This document shows positions 26,101-41,100 of a stretch of 64,000 nt of DNA, in pieces. The notes beneath the pieces are model-generated. The model was not told the origin of the DNA, did not search any database, and saw only the letters and a list, made by a program, of their open reading frames with translations. Source of the DNA: Siphonodentalium dalli (lineage: Eukaryota > Mollusca > Scaphopoda > Gadilida > Siphonodentaliidae). A program made the position numbers and the translations under genes. Within the stretch, counting starts at the first letter, position 1, and every line of letters starts with the position of its first letter. The stretch lies in the NCBI GenBank assembly GCA_032622095.1, contig CP136064.1, forward strand, positions 220,670,205-220,734,204, given 5' to 3'.

Positions 26101-29100
26101 TTATTCCGCGAAAAAGCGGGCTATCGCTTTAGGTTACACTGGTGTAAATAAGGTTCGGAGAGACCTCTAGCGGATGCGGGAGGAATATATAGGAGAGAAT
26201 AAAATAGACACTGGGCCCTGATTGGTCAATAGCCTTGTGTGCTTTTTGCATAAAAAAATCATCACACCTCTTCCCTATGATTTCCCATAGGTAAGATAGC
26301 CATTGGCACAGGAATTAACCCTTTGTAGTGAAGTTTGAATTTGTTGGTGTGGTCTAAAATATGACAGTATTTTTTTATGCGGATCTGACACTAGTTACGA
26401 AAACACAAGATTTAAAGGCGAATTCCCTGCTAGACAGATATGATTTTTTTGTGTAAAAAGTTTCCCGAAATGTCAATTTTTCAGATTAAAAAAAAAAATT
26501 GGATCCATGGTTCATATAGCCAACAGCATACGCTAAAACGTTAGCACTGAGGCCTATGGAAAACATTTACACCAGTGTAACCTAAAGGGAAAAATGAACT
26601 TTTTGGCATTTTTGATTCCTGGGAGTCACTTTAAAGTATTTTAATGCATTTTTCACAGCCTGGTCTTTCAGTCCAATGAATCTCCCATGCATGGTGTGGC
26701 TATTCTTGCTGCTGATGTCTTCTTTCACTTCCATCGGCCAAAAAAATGGTATGATTTTTCATAAAAAATGCCAATTTTTCAAGGTATTTTCAAAAAATTT
26801 CAAGGTGGTAATTGTCACATGATAATGCAAATTACCCATTACATGAGCATGTCAATGACACACATACCAATTGTTATAAGAAGCTAATCTAACAAGTATT
26901 TTGGATTTTATAGCCAGTGATATACAGATATATATAATAAAAGTGTCTCATTTTCACTGGTGGGTATGGCCATTTGAAGGTTAATAGCACTAAAACTTGG
27001 GCACATTTAAGAAAATGCTTCAGCATTTCAAAGAGAGCATATCTTTGTTCAACTAATTCAATATACACCCACATCCAGTTATCTTGGATCACCCTTGCAG
27101 ACCTGAAAATGTCATATTTTAGTCTTCCATGTGCTGATAAAGTCATGTGCTTGATGCTCAGCTGATCAGATCTGGACTCAATGACCTCACATCACCAGAA
27201 GTTCTCTCATGGAAAGGATCTTGTACAGTCTTCCATAGCTGATCCAAGTTTGCAACACCAGACCCCAAAAACTGTGTGAAAATGGGGCCTGAATATGACT
27301 TGTGGTGGAAAAATGTGCTTTTTTGATGAATAATGTGTTACAGAGAGTGGGGTTAAATTGTGTGTGATAAATAAAGAACCACAGAAGTGATATTATTTTT
27401 TAACACATTTTTTTCATTCATGGGCAATTCTGAAAAAATGTAGGGTGTTACAATTATTCCGCGAAAAAGCGGGCTATCGCTTTAGGTTACACTGGTGTAA
27501 ATAAGGTTCGGAGAGACCTCTAGCGGATGCGGGAGGAATATATAGGAGAGAATAAAATAGACACTGGGCCCTGATTGGTCAATAGCCTTGTGTGCTTTTT
27601 GCATAAAAAAATCATCACACCTCTTCCCTATGATTTCCCATAGGTAAGATAGCCATTGGCACAGGAATTAACCCTTTGTAGTGAAGTTTGAATTTGTTGG
27701 TGTGGTCTAAAATATGACAGTATTTTTTTATGCGGATCTGACACTAGTTACGAAAACACAAGATTTAAAGGCGAATTCCCTGCTAGACAGATATGATTTT
27801 TTTGTGTAAAAAGTTTCCCGAAATGTCAATTTTTCAGATTAAAAAAAAAAATTGGATCCATGGTTCATATAGCCAACAGCATACGCTAAAACGTTAGCAC
27901 TGAGGCCTATGGAAAACATTTACACCAGTGTAACCTAAAGGGAAAAATGAACTTTTTGGCATTTTTGATTCCTGGGAGTCACTTTAAAGTATTTTAATGC
28001 ATTTTTCACAGCCTGGTCTTTCAGTCCAATGAATCTCCCATGCATGGTGTGGCTATTCTTGCTGCTGATGTCTTCTTTCACTTCCATCGGCCAAAAAAAT
28101 GGTATGATTTTTCATAAAAAATGCCAATTTTTCAAGGTATTTTCAAAAAATTTCAAGGTGGTAATTGTCACATGATAATGCAAATTACCCATTACATGAG
28201 CATGTCAATGACACACATACCAATTGTTATAAGAAGCTAATCTAACAAGTATTTTGGATTTTATAGCCAGTGATATACAGATATATATAATAAAAGTGTC
28301 TCATTTTCACTGGTGGGTATGGCCATTTGAAGGTTAATAGCACTAAAACTTGGGCACATTTAAGAAAATGCTTCAGCATTTCAAAGAGAGCATATCTTTG
28401 TTCAACTAATTCAATATACACCCACATCCAGTTATCTTGGATCACCCTTGCAGACCTGAAAATGTCATATTTTAGTCTTCCATGTGCTGATAAAGTCATG
28501 TGCTTGATGCTCAGCTGATCAGATCTGGACTCAATGACCTCACATCACCAGAAGTTCTCTCATGGAAAGGATCTTGTACAGTCTTCCATAGCTGATCCAA
28601 GTTTGCAACACCAGACCCCAAAAACTGTGTGAAAATGGGGCCTGAATATGACTTGTGGTGGAAAAATGTGCTTTTTTGATGAATAATGTGTTACAGAGAG
28701 TGGGGTTAAATTGTGTGTGATAAATAAAGAACCACAGAAGTGATATTATTTTTTAACACATTTTTTTCATTCATGGGCAATTCTGAAAAAATGTAGGGTG
28801 TTACAATTATTCCGCGAAAAAGCGGGCTATCGCTTTAGGTTACACTGGTGTAAATAAGGTTCGGAGAGACCTCTAGCGGATGCGGGAGGAATATATAGGA
28901 GAGAATAAAATAGACACTGGGCCCTGATTGGTCAATAGCCTTGTGTGCTTTTTGCATAAAAAAATCATCACACCTCTTCCCTATGATTTCCCATAGGTAA
29001 GATAGCCATTGGCACAGGAATTAACCCTTTGTAGTGAAGTTTGAATTTGTTGGTGTGGTCTAAAATATGACAGTATTTTTTTATGCGGATCTGACACTAG

Positions 29101-32100
29101 TTACGAAAACACAAGATTTAAAGGCGAATTCCCTGCTAGACAGATATGATTTTTTTGTGTAAAAAGTTTCCCGAAATGTCAATTTTTCAGATTAAAAAAA
29201 AAAATTGGATCCATGGTTCATATAGCCAACAGCATACGCTAAAACGTTAGCACTGAGGCCTATGGAAAACATTTACACCAGTGTAACCTAAAGGGAAAAA
29301 TGAACTTTTTGGCATTTTTGATTCCTGGGAGTCACTTTAAAGTATTTTAATGCATTTTTCACAGCCTGGTCTTTCAGTCCAATGAATCTCCCATGCATGG
29401 TGTGGCTATTCTTGCTGCTGATGTCTTCTTTCACTTCCATCGGCCAAAAAAATGGTATGATTTTTCATAAAAAATGCCAATTTTTCAAGGTATTTTCAAA
29501 AAATTTCAAGGTGGTAATTGTCACATGATAATGCAAATTACCCATTACATGAGCATGTCAATGACACACATACCAATTGTTATAAGAAGCTAATCTAACA
29601 AGTATTTTGGATTTTATAGCCAGTGATATACAGATATATATAATAAAAGTGTCTCATTTTCACTGGTGGGTATGGCCATTTGAAGGTTAATAGCACTAAA
29701 ACTTGGGCACATTTAAGAAAATGCTTCAGCATTTCAAAGAGAGCATATCTTTGTTCAACTAATTCAATATACACCCACATCCAGTTATCTTGGATCACCC
29801 TTGCAGACCTGAAAATGTCATATTTTAGTCTTCCATGTGCTGATAAAGTCATGTGCTTGATGCTCAGCTGATCAGATCTGGACTCAATGACCTCACATCA
29901 CCAGAAGTTCTCTCATGGAAAGGATCTTGTACAGTCTTCCATAGCTGATCCAAGTTTGCAACACCAGACCCCAAAAACTGTGTGAAAATGGGGCCTGAAT
30001 ATGACTTGTGGTGGAAAAATGTGCTTTTTTGATGAATAATGTGTTACAGAGAGTGGGGTTAAATTGTGTGTGATAAATAAAGAACCACAGAAGTGATATT
30101 ATTTTTTAACACATTTTTTTCATTCATGGGCAATTCTGAAAAAATGTAGGGTGTTACAATTATTCCGCGAAAAAGCGGGCTATCGCTTTAGGTTACACTG
30201 GTGTAAATAAGGTTCGGAGAGACCTCTAGCGGATGCGGGAGGAATATATAGGAGAGAATAAAATAGACACTGGGCCCTGATTGGTCAATAGCCTTGTGTG
30301 CTTTTTGCATAAAAAAATCATCACACCTCTTCCCTATGATTTCCCATAGGTAAGATAGCCATTGGCACAGGAATTAACCCTTTGTAGTGAAGTTTGAATT
30401 TGTTGGTGTGGTCTAAAATATGACAGTATTTTTTTATGCGGATCTGACACTAGTTACGAAAACACAAGATTTAAAGGCGAATTCCCTGCTAGACAGATAT
30501 GATTTTTTTGTGTAAAAAGTTTCCCGAAATGTCAATTTTTCAGATTAAAAAAAAAAATTGGATCCATGGTTCATATAGCCAACAGCATACGCTAAAACGT
30601 TAGCACTGAGGCCTATGGAAAACATTTACACCAGTGTAACCTAAAGGGAAAAATGAACTTTTTGGCATTTTTGATTCCTGGGAGTCACTTTAAAGTATTT
30701 TAATGCATTTTTCACAGCCTGGTCTTTCAGTCCAATGAATCTCCCATGCATGGTGTGGCTATTCTTGCTGCTGATGTCTTCTTTCACTTCCATCGGCCAA
30801 AAAAATGGTATGATTTTTCATAAAAAATGCCAATTTTTCAAGGTATTTTCAAAAAATTTCAAGGTGGTAATTGTCACATGATAATGCAAATTACCCATTA
30901 CATGAGCATGTCAATGACACACATACCAATTGTTATAAGAAGCTAATCTAACAAGTATTTTGGATTTTATAGCCAGTGATATACAGATATATATAATAAA
31001 AGTGTCTCATTTTCACTGGTGGGTATGGCCATTTGAAGGTTAATAGCACTAAAACTTGGGCACATTTAAGAAAATGCTTCAGCATTTCAAAGAGAGCATA
31101 TCTTTGTTCAACTAATTCAATATACACCCACATCCAGTTATCTTGGATCACCCTTGCAGACCTGAAAATGTCATATTTTAGTCTTCCATGTGCTGATAAA
31201 GTCATGTGCTTGATGCTCAGCTGATCAGATCTGGACTCAATGACCTCACATCACCAGAAGTTCTCTCATGGAAAGGATCTTGTACAGTCTTCCATAGCTG
31301 ATCCAAGTTTGCAACACCAGACCCCAAAAACTGTGTGAAAATGGGGCCTGAATATGACTTGTGGTGGAAAAATGTGCTTTTTTGATGAATAATGTGTTAC
31401 AGAGAGTGGGGTTAAATTGTGTGTGATAAATAAAGAACCACAGAAGTGATATTATTTTTTAACACATTTTTTTCATTCATGGGCAATTCTGAAAAAATGT
31501 AGGGTGTTACAATTATTCCGCGAAAAAGCGGGCTATCGCTTTAGGTTACACTGGTGTAAATAAGGTTCGGAGAGACCTCTAGCGGATGCGGGAGGAATAT
31601 ATAGGAGAGAATAAAATAGACACTGGGCCCTGATTGGTCAATAGCCTTGTGTGCTTTTTGCATAAAAAAATCATCACACCTCTTCCCTATGATTTCCCAT
31701 AGGTAAGATAGCCATTGGCACAGGAATTAACCCTTTGTAGTGAAGTTTGAATTTGTTGGTGTGGTCTAAAATATGACAGTATTTTTTTATGCGGATCTGA
31801 CACTAGTTACGAAAACACAAGATTTAAAGGCGAATTCCCTGCTAGACAGATATGATTTTTTTGTGTAAAAAGTTTCCCGAAATGTCAATTTTTCAGATTA
31901 AAAAAAAAAATTGGATCCATGGTTCATATAGCCAACAGCATACGCTAAAACGTTAGCACTGAGGCCTATGGAAAACATTTACACCAGTGTAACCTAAAGG
32001 GAAAAATGAACTTTTTGGCATTTTTGATTCCTGGGAGTCACTTTAAAGTATTTTAATGCATTTTTCACAGCCTGGTCTTTCAGTCCAATGAATCTCCCAT

Positions 32101-32896
32101 GCATGGTGTGGCTATTCTTGCTGCTGATGTCTTCTTTCACTTCCATCGGCCAAAAAAATGGTATGATTTTTCATAAAAAATGCCAATTTTTCAAGGTATT
32201 TTCAAAAAATTTCAAGGTGGTAATTGTCACATGATAATGCAAATTACCCATTACATGAGCATGTCAATGACACACATACCAATTGTTATAAGAAGCTAAT
32301 CTAACAAGTATTTTGGATTTTATAGCCAGTGATATACAGATATATATAATAAAAGTGTCTCATTTTCACTGGTGGGTATGGCCATTTGAAGGTTAATAGC
32401 ACTAAAACTTGGGCACATTTAAGAAAATGCTTCAGCATTTCAAAGAGAGCATATCTTTGTTCAACTAATTCAATATACACCCACATCCAGTTATCTTGGA
32501 TCACCCTTGCAGACCTGAAAATGTCATATTTTAGTCTTCCATGTGCTGATAAAGTCATGTGCTTGATGCTCAGCTGATCAGATCTGGACTCAATGACCTC
32601 ACATCACCAGAAGTTCTCTCATGGAAAGGATCTTGTACAGTCTTCCATAGCTGATCCAAGTTTGCAACACCAGACCCCAAAAACTGTGTGAAAATGGGGC
32701 CTGAATATGACTTGTGGTGGAAAAATGTGCTTTTTTGATGAATAATGTGTTACAGAGAGTGGGGTTAAATTGTGTGTGATAAATAAAGAACCACAGAAGT
32801 GATATTATTTTTTAACACATTTTTTTCATTCATGGGCAATTCTGAAAAAATGTAGGGTGTTACAATTATTCCGCGAAAAAGCGGGCTATCGCTTTA

Positions 32897-33104
32897 GGTT
32901 ACACTGGTGTAAATGTTTTCCATAGGCCTCAGTGCTAACGTTTTAGCGTATGCTGTTGGCTATATGAACCATGGATCCAATTTTTTTTTTTAATCTGAAA
33001 AATTGACATTCGGGAAACTTTTTACACAAAAAAAATCATATCTGTCTAGCAGGGAATTCGCCTTTAAATCTTGTGTTTTGTTGTGTCAGTCTAAAAAAAT
33101 AAGT
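32897..33104. mobile_element. Inverted, truncated and diverged MITE-like insert
   Basis: At the normal insertion site the element starts with the correct terminal repeat, but its body is the reverse complement of the usual insert (right end first). About 208 bp of it remains. It carries small indels against the other copies, for example a missing T around 33010 and changes from about 33080 on. It then joins spacer sequence at TCAAAAAATTTCAAGG. About 210 bp of spacer normally right of the insert is gone. The net unit length is again 902 bp. Confidence 0.85.
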
Positions 33105-35146
33105 CAAAAAATTTCAAGGTGGTAATTGTCACATGATAATGCAAATTACCCATTACATGAGCATGTCAATGACACACATACCAATTGTTATAAGAAGCTA
33201 ATCTAACAAGTATTTTGGATTTTATAGCCAGTGATATACAGATATATATAATAAAAGTGTCTCATTTTCACTGGTGGGTATGGCCATTTGAAGGTTAATA
33301 GCACTAAAACTTGGGCACATTTAAGAAAATGCTTCAGCATTTCAAAGAGAGCATATCTTTGTTCAACTAATTCAATATACACCCACATCCAGTTATCTTG
33401 GATCACCCTTGCAGACCTGAAAATGTCATATTTTAGTCTTCCATGTGCTGATAAAGTCATGTGCTTGATGCTCAGCTGATCAGATCTGGACTCAATGACC
33501 TCACATCACCAGAAGTTCTCTCATGGAAAGGATCTTGTACAGTCTTCCATAGCTGATCCAAGTTTGCAACACCAGACCCCAAAAACTGTGTGAAAATGGG
33601 GCCTGAATATGACTTGTGGTGGAAAAATGTGCTTTTTTGATGAATAATGTGTTACAGAGAGTGGGGTTAAATTGTGTGTGATAAATAAAGAACCACAGAA
33701 GTGATATTATTTTTTAACACATTTTTTTCATTCATGGGCAATTCTGAAAAAATGTAGGGTGTTACAATTATTCCGCGAAAAAGCGGGCTATCGCTTTAGG
33801 TTACACTGGTGTAAATAAGGTTCGGAGAGACCTCTAGCGGATGCGGGAGGAATATATAGGAGAGAATAAAATAGACACTGGGCCCTGATTGGTCAATAGC
33901 CTTGTGTGCTTTTTGCATAAAAAAATCATCACACCTCTTCCCTATGATTTCCCATAGGTAAGATAGCCATTGGCACAGGAATTAACCCTTTGTAGTGAAG
34001 TTTGAATTTGTTGGTGTGGTCTAAAATATGACAGTATTTTTTTATGCGGATCTGACACTAGTTACGAAAACACAAGATTTAAAGGCGAATTCCCTGCTAG
34101 ACAGATATGATTTTTTTGTGTAAAAAGTTTCCCGAAATGTCAATTTTTCAGATTAAAAAAAAAAATTGGATCCATGGTTCATATAGCCAACAGCATACGC
34201 TAAAACGTTAGCACTGAGGCCTATGGAAAACATTTACACCAGTGTAACCTAAAGGGAAAAATGAACTTTTTGGCATTTTTGATTCCTGGGAGTCACTTTA
34301 AAGTATTTTAATGCATTTTTCACAGCCTGGTCTTTCAGTCCAATGAATCTCCCATGCATGGTGTGGCTATTCTTGCTGCTGATGTCTTCTTTCACTTCCA
34401 TCGGCCAAAAAAATGGTATGATTTTTCATAAAAAATGCCAATTTTTCAAGGTATTTTCAAAAAATTTCAAGGTGGTAATTGTCACATGATAATGCAAATT
34501 ACCCATTACATGAGCATGTCAATGACACACATACCAATTGTTATAAGAAGCTAATCTAACAAGTATTTTGGATTTTATAGCCAGTGATATACAGATATAT
34601 ATAATAAAAGTGTCTCATTTTCACTGGTGGGTATGGCCATTTGAAGGTTAATAGCACTAAAACTTGGGCACATTTAAGAAAATGCTTCAGCATTTCAAAG
34701 AGAGCATATCTTTGTTCAACTAATTCAATATACACCCACATCCAGTTATCTTGGATCACCCTTGCAGACCTGAAAATGTCATATTTTAGTCTTCCATGTG
34801 CTGATAAAGTCATGTGCTTGATGCTCAGCTGATCAGATCTGGACTCAATGACCTCACATCACCAGAAGTTCTCTCATGGAAAGGATCTTGTACAGTCTTC
34901 CATAGCTGATCCAAGTTTGCAACACCAGACCCCAAAAACTGTGTGAAAATGGGGCCTGAATATGACTTGTGGTGGAAAAATGTGCTTTTTTGATGAATAA
35001 TGTGTTACAGAGAGTGGGGTTAAATTGTGTGTGATAAATAAAGAACCACAGAAGTGATATTATTTTTTAACACATTTTTTTCATTCATGGGCAATTCTGA
35101 AAAAATGTAGGGTGTTACAATTATTCCGCGAAAAAGCGGGCTATCG

Positions 35147-35156
35147 CTTTATAAAG
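35147..35156. other. Insert-less site 3 (CTTTATAAAG)
   Basis: The third unit without the insert, with the same junction as the other two. It closes the second 902-1353-902 triplet (32301, 33203, 34556). Confidence 0.85.
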
Positions 35157-38100
35157 GGAAAAATGAACTTTTTGGCATTTTTGATTCCTGGGAGTCACTT
35201 TAAAGTATTTTAATGCATTTTTCACAGCCTGGTCTTTCAGTCCAATGAATCTCCCATGCATGGTGTGGCTATTCTTGCTGCTGATGTCTTCTTTCACTTC
35301 CATCGGCCAAAAAAATGGTATGATTTTTCATAAAAAATGCCAATTTTTCAAGGTATTTTCAAAAAATTTCAAGGTGGTAATTGTCACATGATAATGCAAA
35401 TTACCCATTACATGAGCATGTCAATGACACACATACCAATTGTTATAAGAAGCTAATCTAACAAGTATTTTGGATTTTATAGCCAGTGATATACAGATAT
35501 ATATAATAAAAGTGTCTCATTTTCACTGGTGGGTATGGCCATTTGAAGGTTAATAGCACTAAAACTTGGGCACATTTAAGAAAATGCTTCAGCATTTCAA
35601 AGAGAGCATATCTTTGTTCAACTAATTCAATATACACCCACATCCAGTTATCTTGGATCACCCTTGCAGACCTGAAAATGTCATATTTTAGTCTTCCATG
35701 TGCTGATAAAGTCATGTGCTTGATGCTCAGCTGATCAGATCTGGACTCAATGACCTCACATCACCAGAAGTTCTCTCATGGAAAGGATCTTGTACAGTCT
35801 TCCATAGCTGATCCAAGTTTGCAACACCAGACCCCAAAAACTGTGTGAAAATGGGGCCTGAATATGACTTGTGGTGGAAAAATGTGCTTTTTTGATGAAT
35901 AATGTGTTACAGAGAGTGGGGTTAAATTGTGTGTGATAAATAAAGAACCACAGAAGTGATATTATTTTTTAACACATTTTTTTCATTCATGGGCAATTCT
36001 GAAAAAATGTAGGGTGTTACAATTATTCCGCGAAAAAGCGGGCTATCGCTTTAGGTTACACTGGTGTAAATAAGGTTCGGAGAGACCTCTAGCGGATGCG
36101 GGAGGAATATATAGGAGAGAATAAAATAGACACTGGGCCCTGATTGGTCAATAGCCTTGTGTGCTTTTTGCATAAAAAAATCATCACACCTCTTCCCTAT
36201 GATTTCCCATAGGTAAGATAGCCATTGGCACAGGAATTAACCCTTTGTAGTGAAGTTTGAATTTGTTGGTGTGGTCTAAAATATGACAGTATTTTTTTAT
36301 GCGGATCTGACACTAGTTACGAAAACACAAGATTTAAAGGCGAATTCCCTGCTAGACAGATATGATTTTTTTGTGTAAAAAGTTTCCCGAAATGTCAATT
36401 TTTCAGATTAAAAAAAAAAATTGGATCCATGGTTCATATAGCCAACAGCATACGCTAAAACGTTAGCACTGAGGCCTATGGAAAACATTTACACCAGTGT
36501 AACCTAAAGGGAAAAATGAACTTTTTGGCATTTTTGATTCCTGGGAGTCACTTTAAAGTATTTTAATGCATTTTTCACAGCCTGGTCTTTCAGTCCAATG
36601 AATCTCCCATGCATGGTGTGGCTATTCTTGCTGCTGATGTCTTCTTTCACTTCCATCGGCCAAAAAAATGGTATGATTTTTCATAAAAAATGCCAATTTT
36701 TCAAGGTATTTTCAAAAAATTTCAAGGTGGTAATTGTCACATGATAATGCAAATTACCCATTACATGAGCATGTCAATGACACACATACCAATTGTTATA
36801 AGAAGCTAATCTAACAAGTATTTTGGATTTTATAGCCAGTGATATACAGATATATATAATAAAAGTGTCTCATTTTCACTGGTGGGTATGGCCATTTGAA
36901 GGTTAATAGCACTAAAACTTGGGCACATTTAAGAAAATGCTTCAGCATTTCAAAGAGAGCATATCTTTGTTCAACTAATTCAATATACACCCACATCCAG
37001 TTATCTTGGATCACCCTTGCAGACCTGAAAATGTCATATTTTAGTCTTCCATGTGCTGATAAAGTCATGTGCTTGATGCTCAGCTGATCAGATCTGGACT
37101 CAATGACCTCACATCACCAGAAGTTCTCTCATGGAAAGGATCTTGTACAGTCTTCCATAGCTGATCCAAGTTTGCAACACCAGACCCCAAAAACTGTGTG
37201 AAAATGGGGCCTGAATATGACTTGTGGTGGAAAAATGTGCTTTTTTGATGAATAATGTGTTACAGAGAGTGGGGTTAAATTGTGTGTGATAAATAAAGAA
37301 CCACAGAAGTGATATTATTTTTTAACACATTTTTTTCATTCATGGGCAATTCTGAAAAAATGTAGGGTGTTACAATTATTCCGCGAAAAAGCGGGCTATC
37401 GCTTTAGGTTACACTGGTGTAAATAAGGTTCGGAGAGACCTCTAGCGGATGCGGGAGGAATATATAGGAGAGAATAAAATAGACACTGGGCCCTGATTGG
37501 TCAATAGCCTTGTGTGCTTTTTGCATAAAAAAATCATCACACCTCTTCCCTATGATTTCCCATAGGTAAGATAGCCATTGGCACAGGAATTAACCCTTTG
37601 TAGTGAAGTTTGAATTTGTTGGTGTGGTCTAAAATATGACAGTATTTTTTTATGCGGATCTGACACTAGTTACGAAAACACAAGATTTAAAGGCGAATTC
37701 CCTGCTAGACAGATATGATTTTTTTGTGTAAAAAGTTTCCCGAAATGTCAATTTTTCAGATTAAAAAAAAAAATTGGATCCATGGTTCATATAGCCAACA
37801 GCATACGCTAAAACGTTAGCACTGAGGCCTATGGAAAACATTTACACCAGTGTAACCTAAAGGGAAAAATGAACTTTTTGGCATTTTTGATTCCTGGGAG
37901 TCACTTTAAAGTATTTTAATGCATTTTTCACAGCCTGGTCTTTCAGTCCAATGAATCTCCCATGCATGGTGTGGCTATTCTTGCTGCTGATGTCTTCTTT
38001 CACTTCCATCGGCCAAAAAAATGGTATGATTTTTCATAAAAAATGCCAATTTTTCAAGGTATTTTCAAAAAATTTCAAGGTGGTAATTGTCACATGATAA

Positions 38101-41100
38101 TGCAAATTACCCATTACATGAGCATGTCAATGACACACATACCAATTGTTATAAGAAGCTAATCTAACAAGTATTTTGGATTTTATAGCCAGTGATATAC
38201 AGATATATATAATAAAAGTGTCTCATTTTCACTGGTGGGTATGGCCATTTGAAGGTTAATAGCACTAAAACTTGGGCACATTTAAGAAAATGCTTCAGCA
38301 TTTCAAAGAGAGCATATCTTTGTTCAACTAATTCAATATACACCCACATCCAGTTATCTTGGATCACCCTTGCAGACCTGAAAATGTCATATTTTAGTCT
38401 TCCATGTGCTGATAAAGTCATGTGCTTGATGCTCAGCTGATCAGATCTGGACTCAATGACCTCACATCACCAGAAGTTCTCTCATGGAAAGGATCTTGTA
38501 CAGTCTTCCATAGCTGATCCAAGTTTGCAACACCAGACCCCAAAAACTGTGTGAAAATGGGGCCTGAATATGACTTGTGGTGGAAAAATGTGCTTTTTTG
38601 ATGAATAATGTGTTACAGAGAGTGGGGTTAAATTGTGTGTGATAAATAAAGAACCACAGAAGTGATATTATTTTTTAACACATTTTTTTCATTCATGGGC
38701 AATTCTGAAAAAATGTAGGGTGTTACAATTATTCCGCGAAAAAGCGGGCTATCGCTTTAGGTTACACTGGTGTAAATAAGGTTCGGAGAGACCTCTAGCG
38801 GATGCGGGAGGAATATATAGGAGAGAATAAAATAGACACTGGGCCCTGATTGGTCAATAGCCTTGTGTGCTTTTTGCATAAAAAAATCATCACACCTCTT
38901 CCCTATGATTTCCCATAGGTAAGATAGCCATTGGCACAGGAATTAACCCTTTGTAGTGAAGTTTGAATTTGTTGGTGTGGTCTAAAATATGACAGTATTT
39001 TTTTATGCGGATCTGACACTAGTTACGAAAACACAAGATTTAAAGGCGAATTCCCTGCTAGACAGATATGATTTTTTTGTGTAAAAAGTTTCCCGAAATG
39101 TCAATTTTTCAGATTAAAAAAAAAAATTGGATCCATGGTTCATATAGCCAACAGCATACGCTAAAACGTTAGCACTGAGGCCTATGGAAAACATTTACAC
39201 CAGTGTAACCTAAAGGGAAAAATGAACTTTTTGGCATTTTTGATTCCTGGGAGTCACTTTAAAGTATTTTAATGCATTTTTCACAGCCTGGTCTTTCAGT
39301 CCAATGAATCTCCCATGCATGGTGTGGCTATTCTTGCTGCTGATGTCTTCTTTCACTTCCATCGGCCAAAAAAATGGTATGATTTTTCATAAAAAATGCC
39401 AATTTTTCAAGGTATTTTCAAAAAATTTCAAGGTGGTAATTGTCACATGATAATGCAAATTACCCATTACATGAGCATGTCAATGACACACATACCAATT
39501 GTTATAAGAAGCTAATCTAACAAGTATTTTGGATTTTATAGCCAGTGATATACAGATATATATAATAAAAGTGTCTCATTTTCACTGGTGGGTATGGCCA
39601 TTTGAAGGTTAATAGCACTAAAACTTGGGCACATTTAAGAAAATGCTTCAGCATTTCAAAGAGAGCATATCTTTGTTCAACTAATTCAATATACACCCAC
39701 ATCCAGTTATCTTGGATCACCCTTGCAGACCTGAAAATGTCATATTTTAGTCTTCCATGTGCTGATAAAGTCATGTGCTTGATGCTCAGCTGATCAGATC
39801 TGGACTCAATGACCTCACATCACCAGAAGTTCTCTCATGGAAAGGATCTTGTACAGTCTTCCATAGCTGATCCAAGTTTGCAACACCAGACCCCAAAAAC
39901 TGTGTGAAAATGGGGCCTGAATATGACTTGTGGTGGAAAAATGTGCTTTTTTGATGAATAATGTGTTACAGAGAGTGGGGTTAAATTGTGTGTGATAAAT
40001 AAAGAACCACAGAAGTGATATTATTTTTTAACACATTTTTTTCATTCATGGGCAATTCTGAAAAAATGTAGGGTGTTACAATTATTCCGCGAAAAAGCGG
40101 GCTATCGCTTTAGGTTACACTGGTGTAAATAAGGTTCGGAGAGACCTCTAGCGGATGCGGGAGGAATATATAGGAGAGAATAAAATAGACACTGGGCCCT
40201 GATTGGTCAATAGCCTTGTGTGCTTTTTGCATAAAAAAATCATCACACCTCTTCCCTATGATTTCCCATAGGTAAGATAGCCATTGGCACAGGAATTAAC
40301 CCTTTGTAGTGAAGTTTGAATTTGTTGGTGTGGTCTAAAATATGACAGTATTTTTTTATGCGGATCTGACACTAGTTACGAAAACACAAGATTTAAAGGC
40401 GAATTCCCTGCTAGACAGATATGATTTTTTTGTGTAAAAAGTTTCCCGAAATGTCAATTTTTCAGATTAAAAAAAAAAATTGGATCCATGGTTCATATAG
40501 CCAACAGCATACGCTAAAACGTTAGCACTGAGGCCTATGGAAAACATTTACACCAGTGTAACCTAAAGGGAAAAATGAACTTTTTGGCATTTTTGATTCC
40601 TGGGAGTCACTTTAAAGTATTTTAATGCATTTTTCACAGCCTGGTCTTTCAGTCCAATGAATCTCCCATGCATGGTGTGGCTATTCTTGCTGCTGATGTC
40701 TTCTTTCACTTCCATCGGCCAAAAAAATGGTATGATTTTTCATAAAAAATGCCAATTTTTCAAGGTATTTTCAAAAAATTTCAAGGTGGTAATTGTCACA
40801 TGATAATGCAAATTACCCATTACATGAGCATGTCAATGACACACATACCAATTGTTATAAGAAGCTAATCTAACAAGTATTTTGGATTTTATAGCCAGTG
40901 ATATACAGATATATATAATAAAAGTGTCTCATTTTCACTGGTGGGTATGGCCATTTGAAGGTTAATAGCACTAAAACTTGGGCACATTTAAGAAAATGCT
41001 TCAGCATTTCAAAGAGAGCATATCTTTGTTCAACTAATTCAATATACACCCACATCCAGTTATCTTGGATCACCCTTGCAGACCTGAAAATGTCATATTT

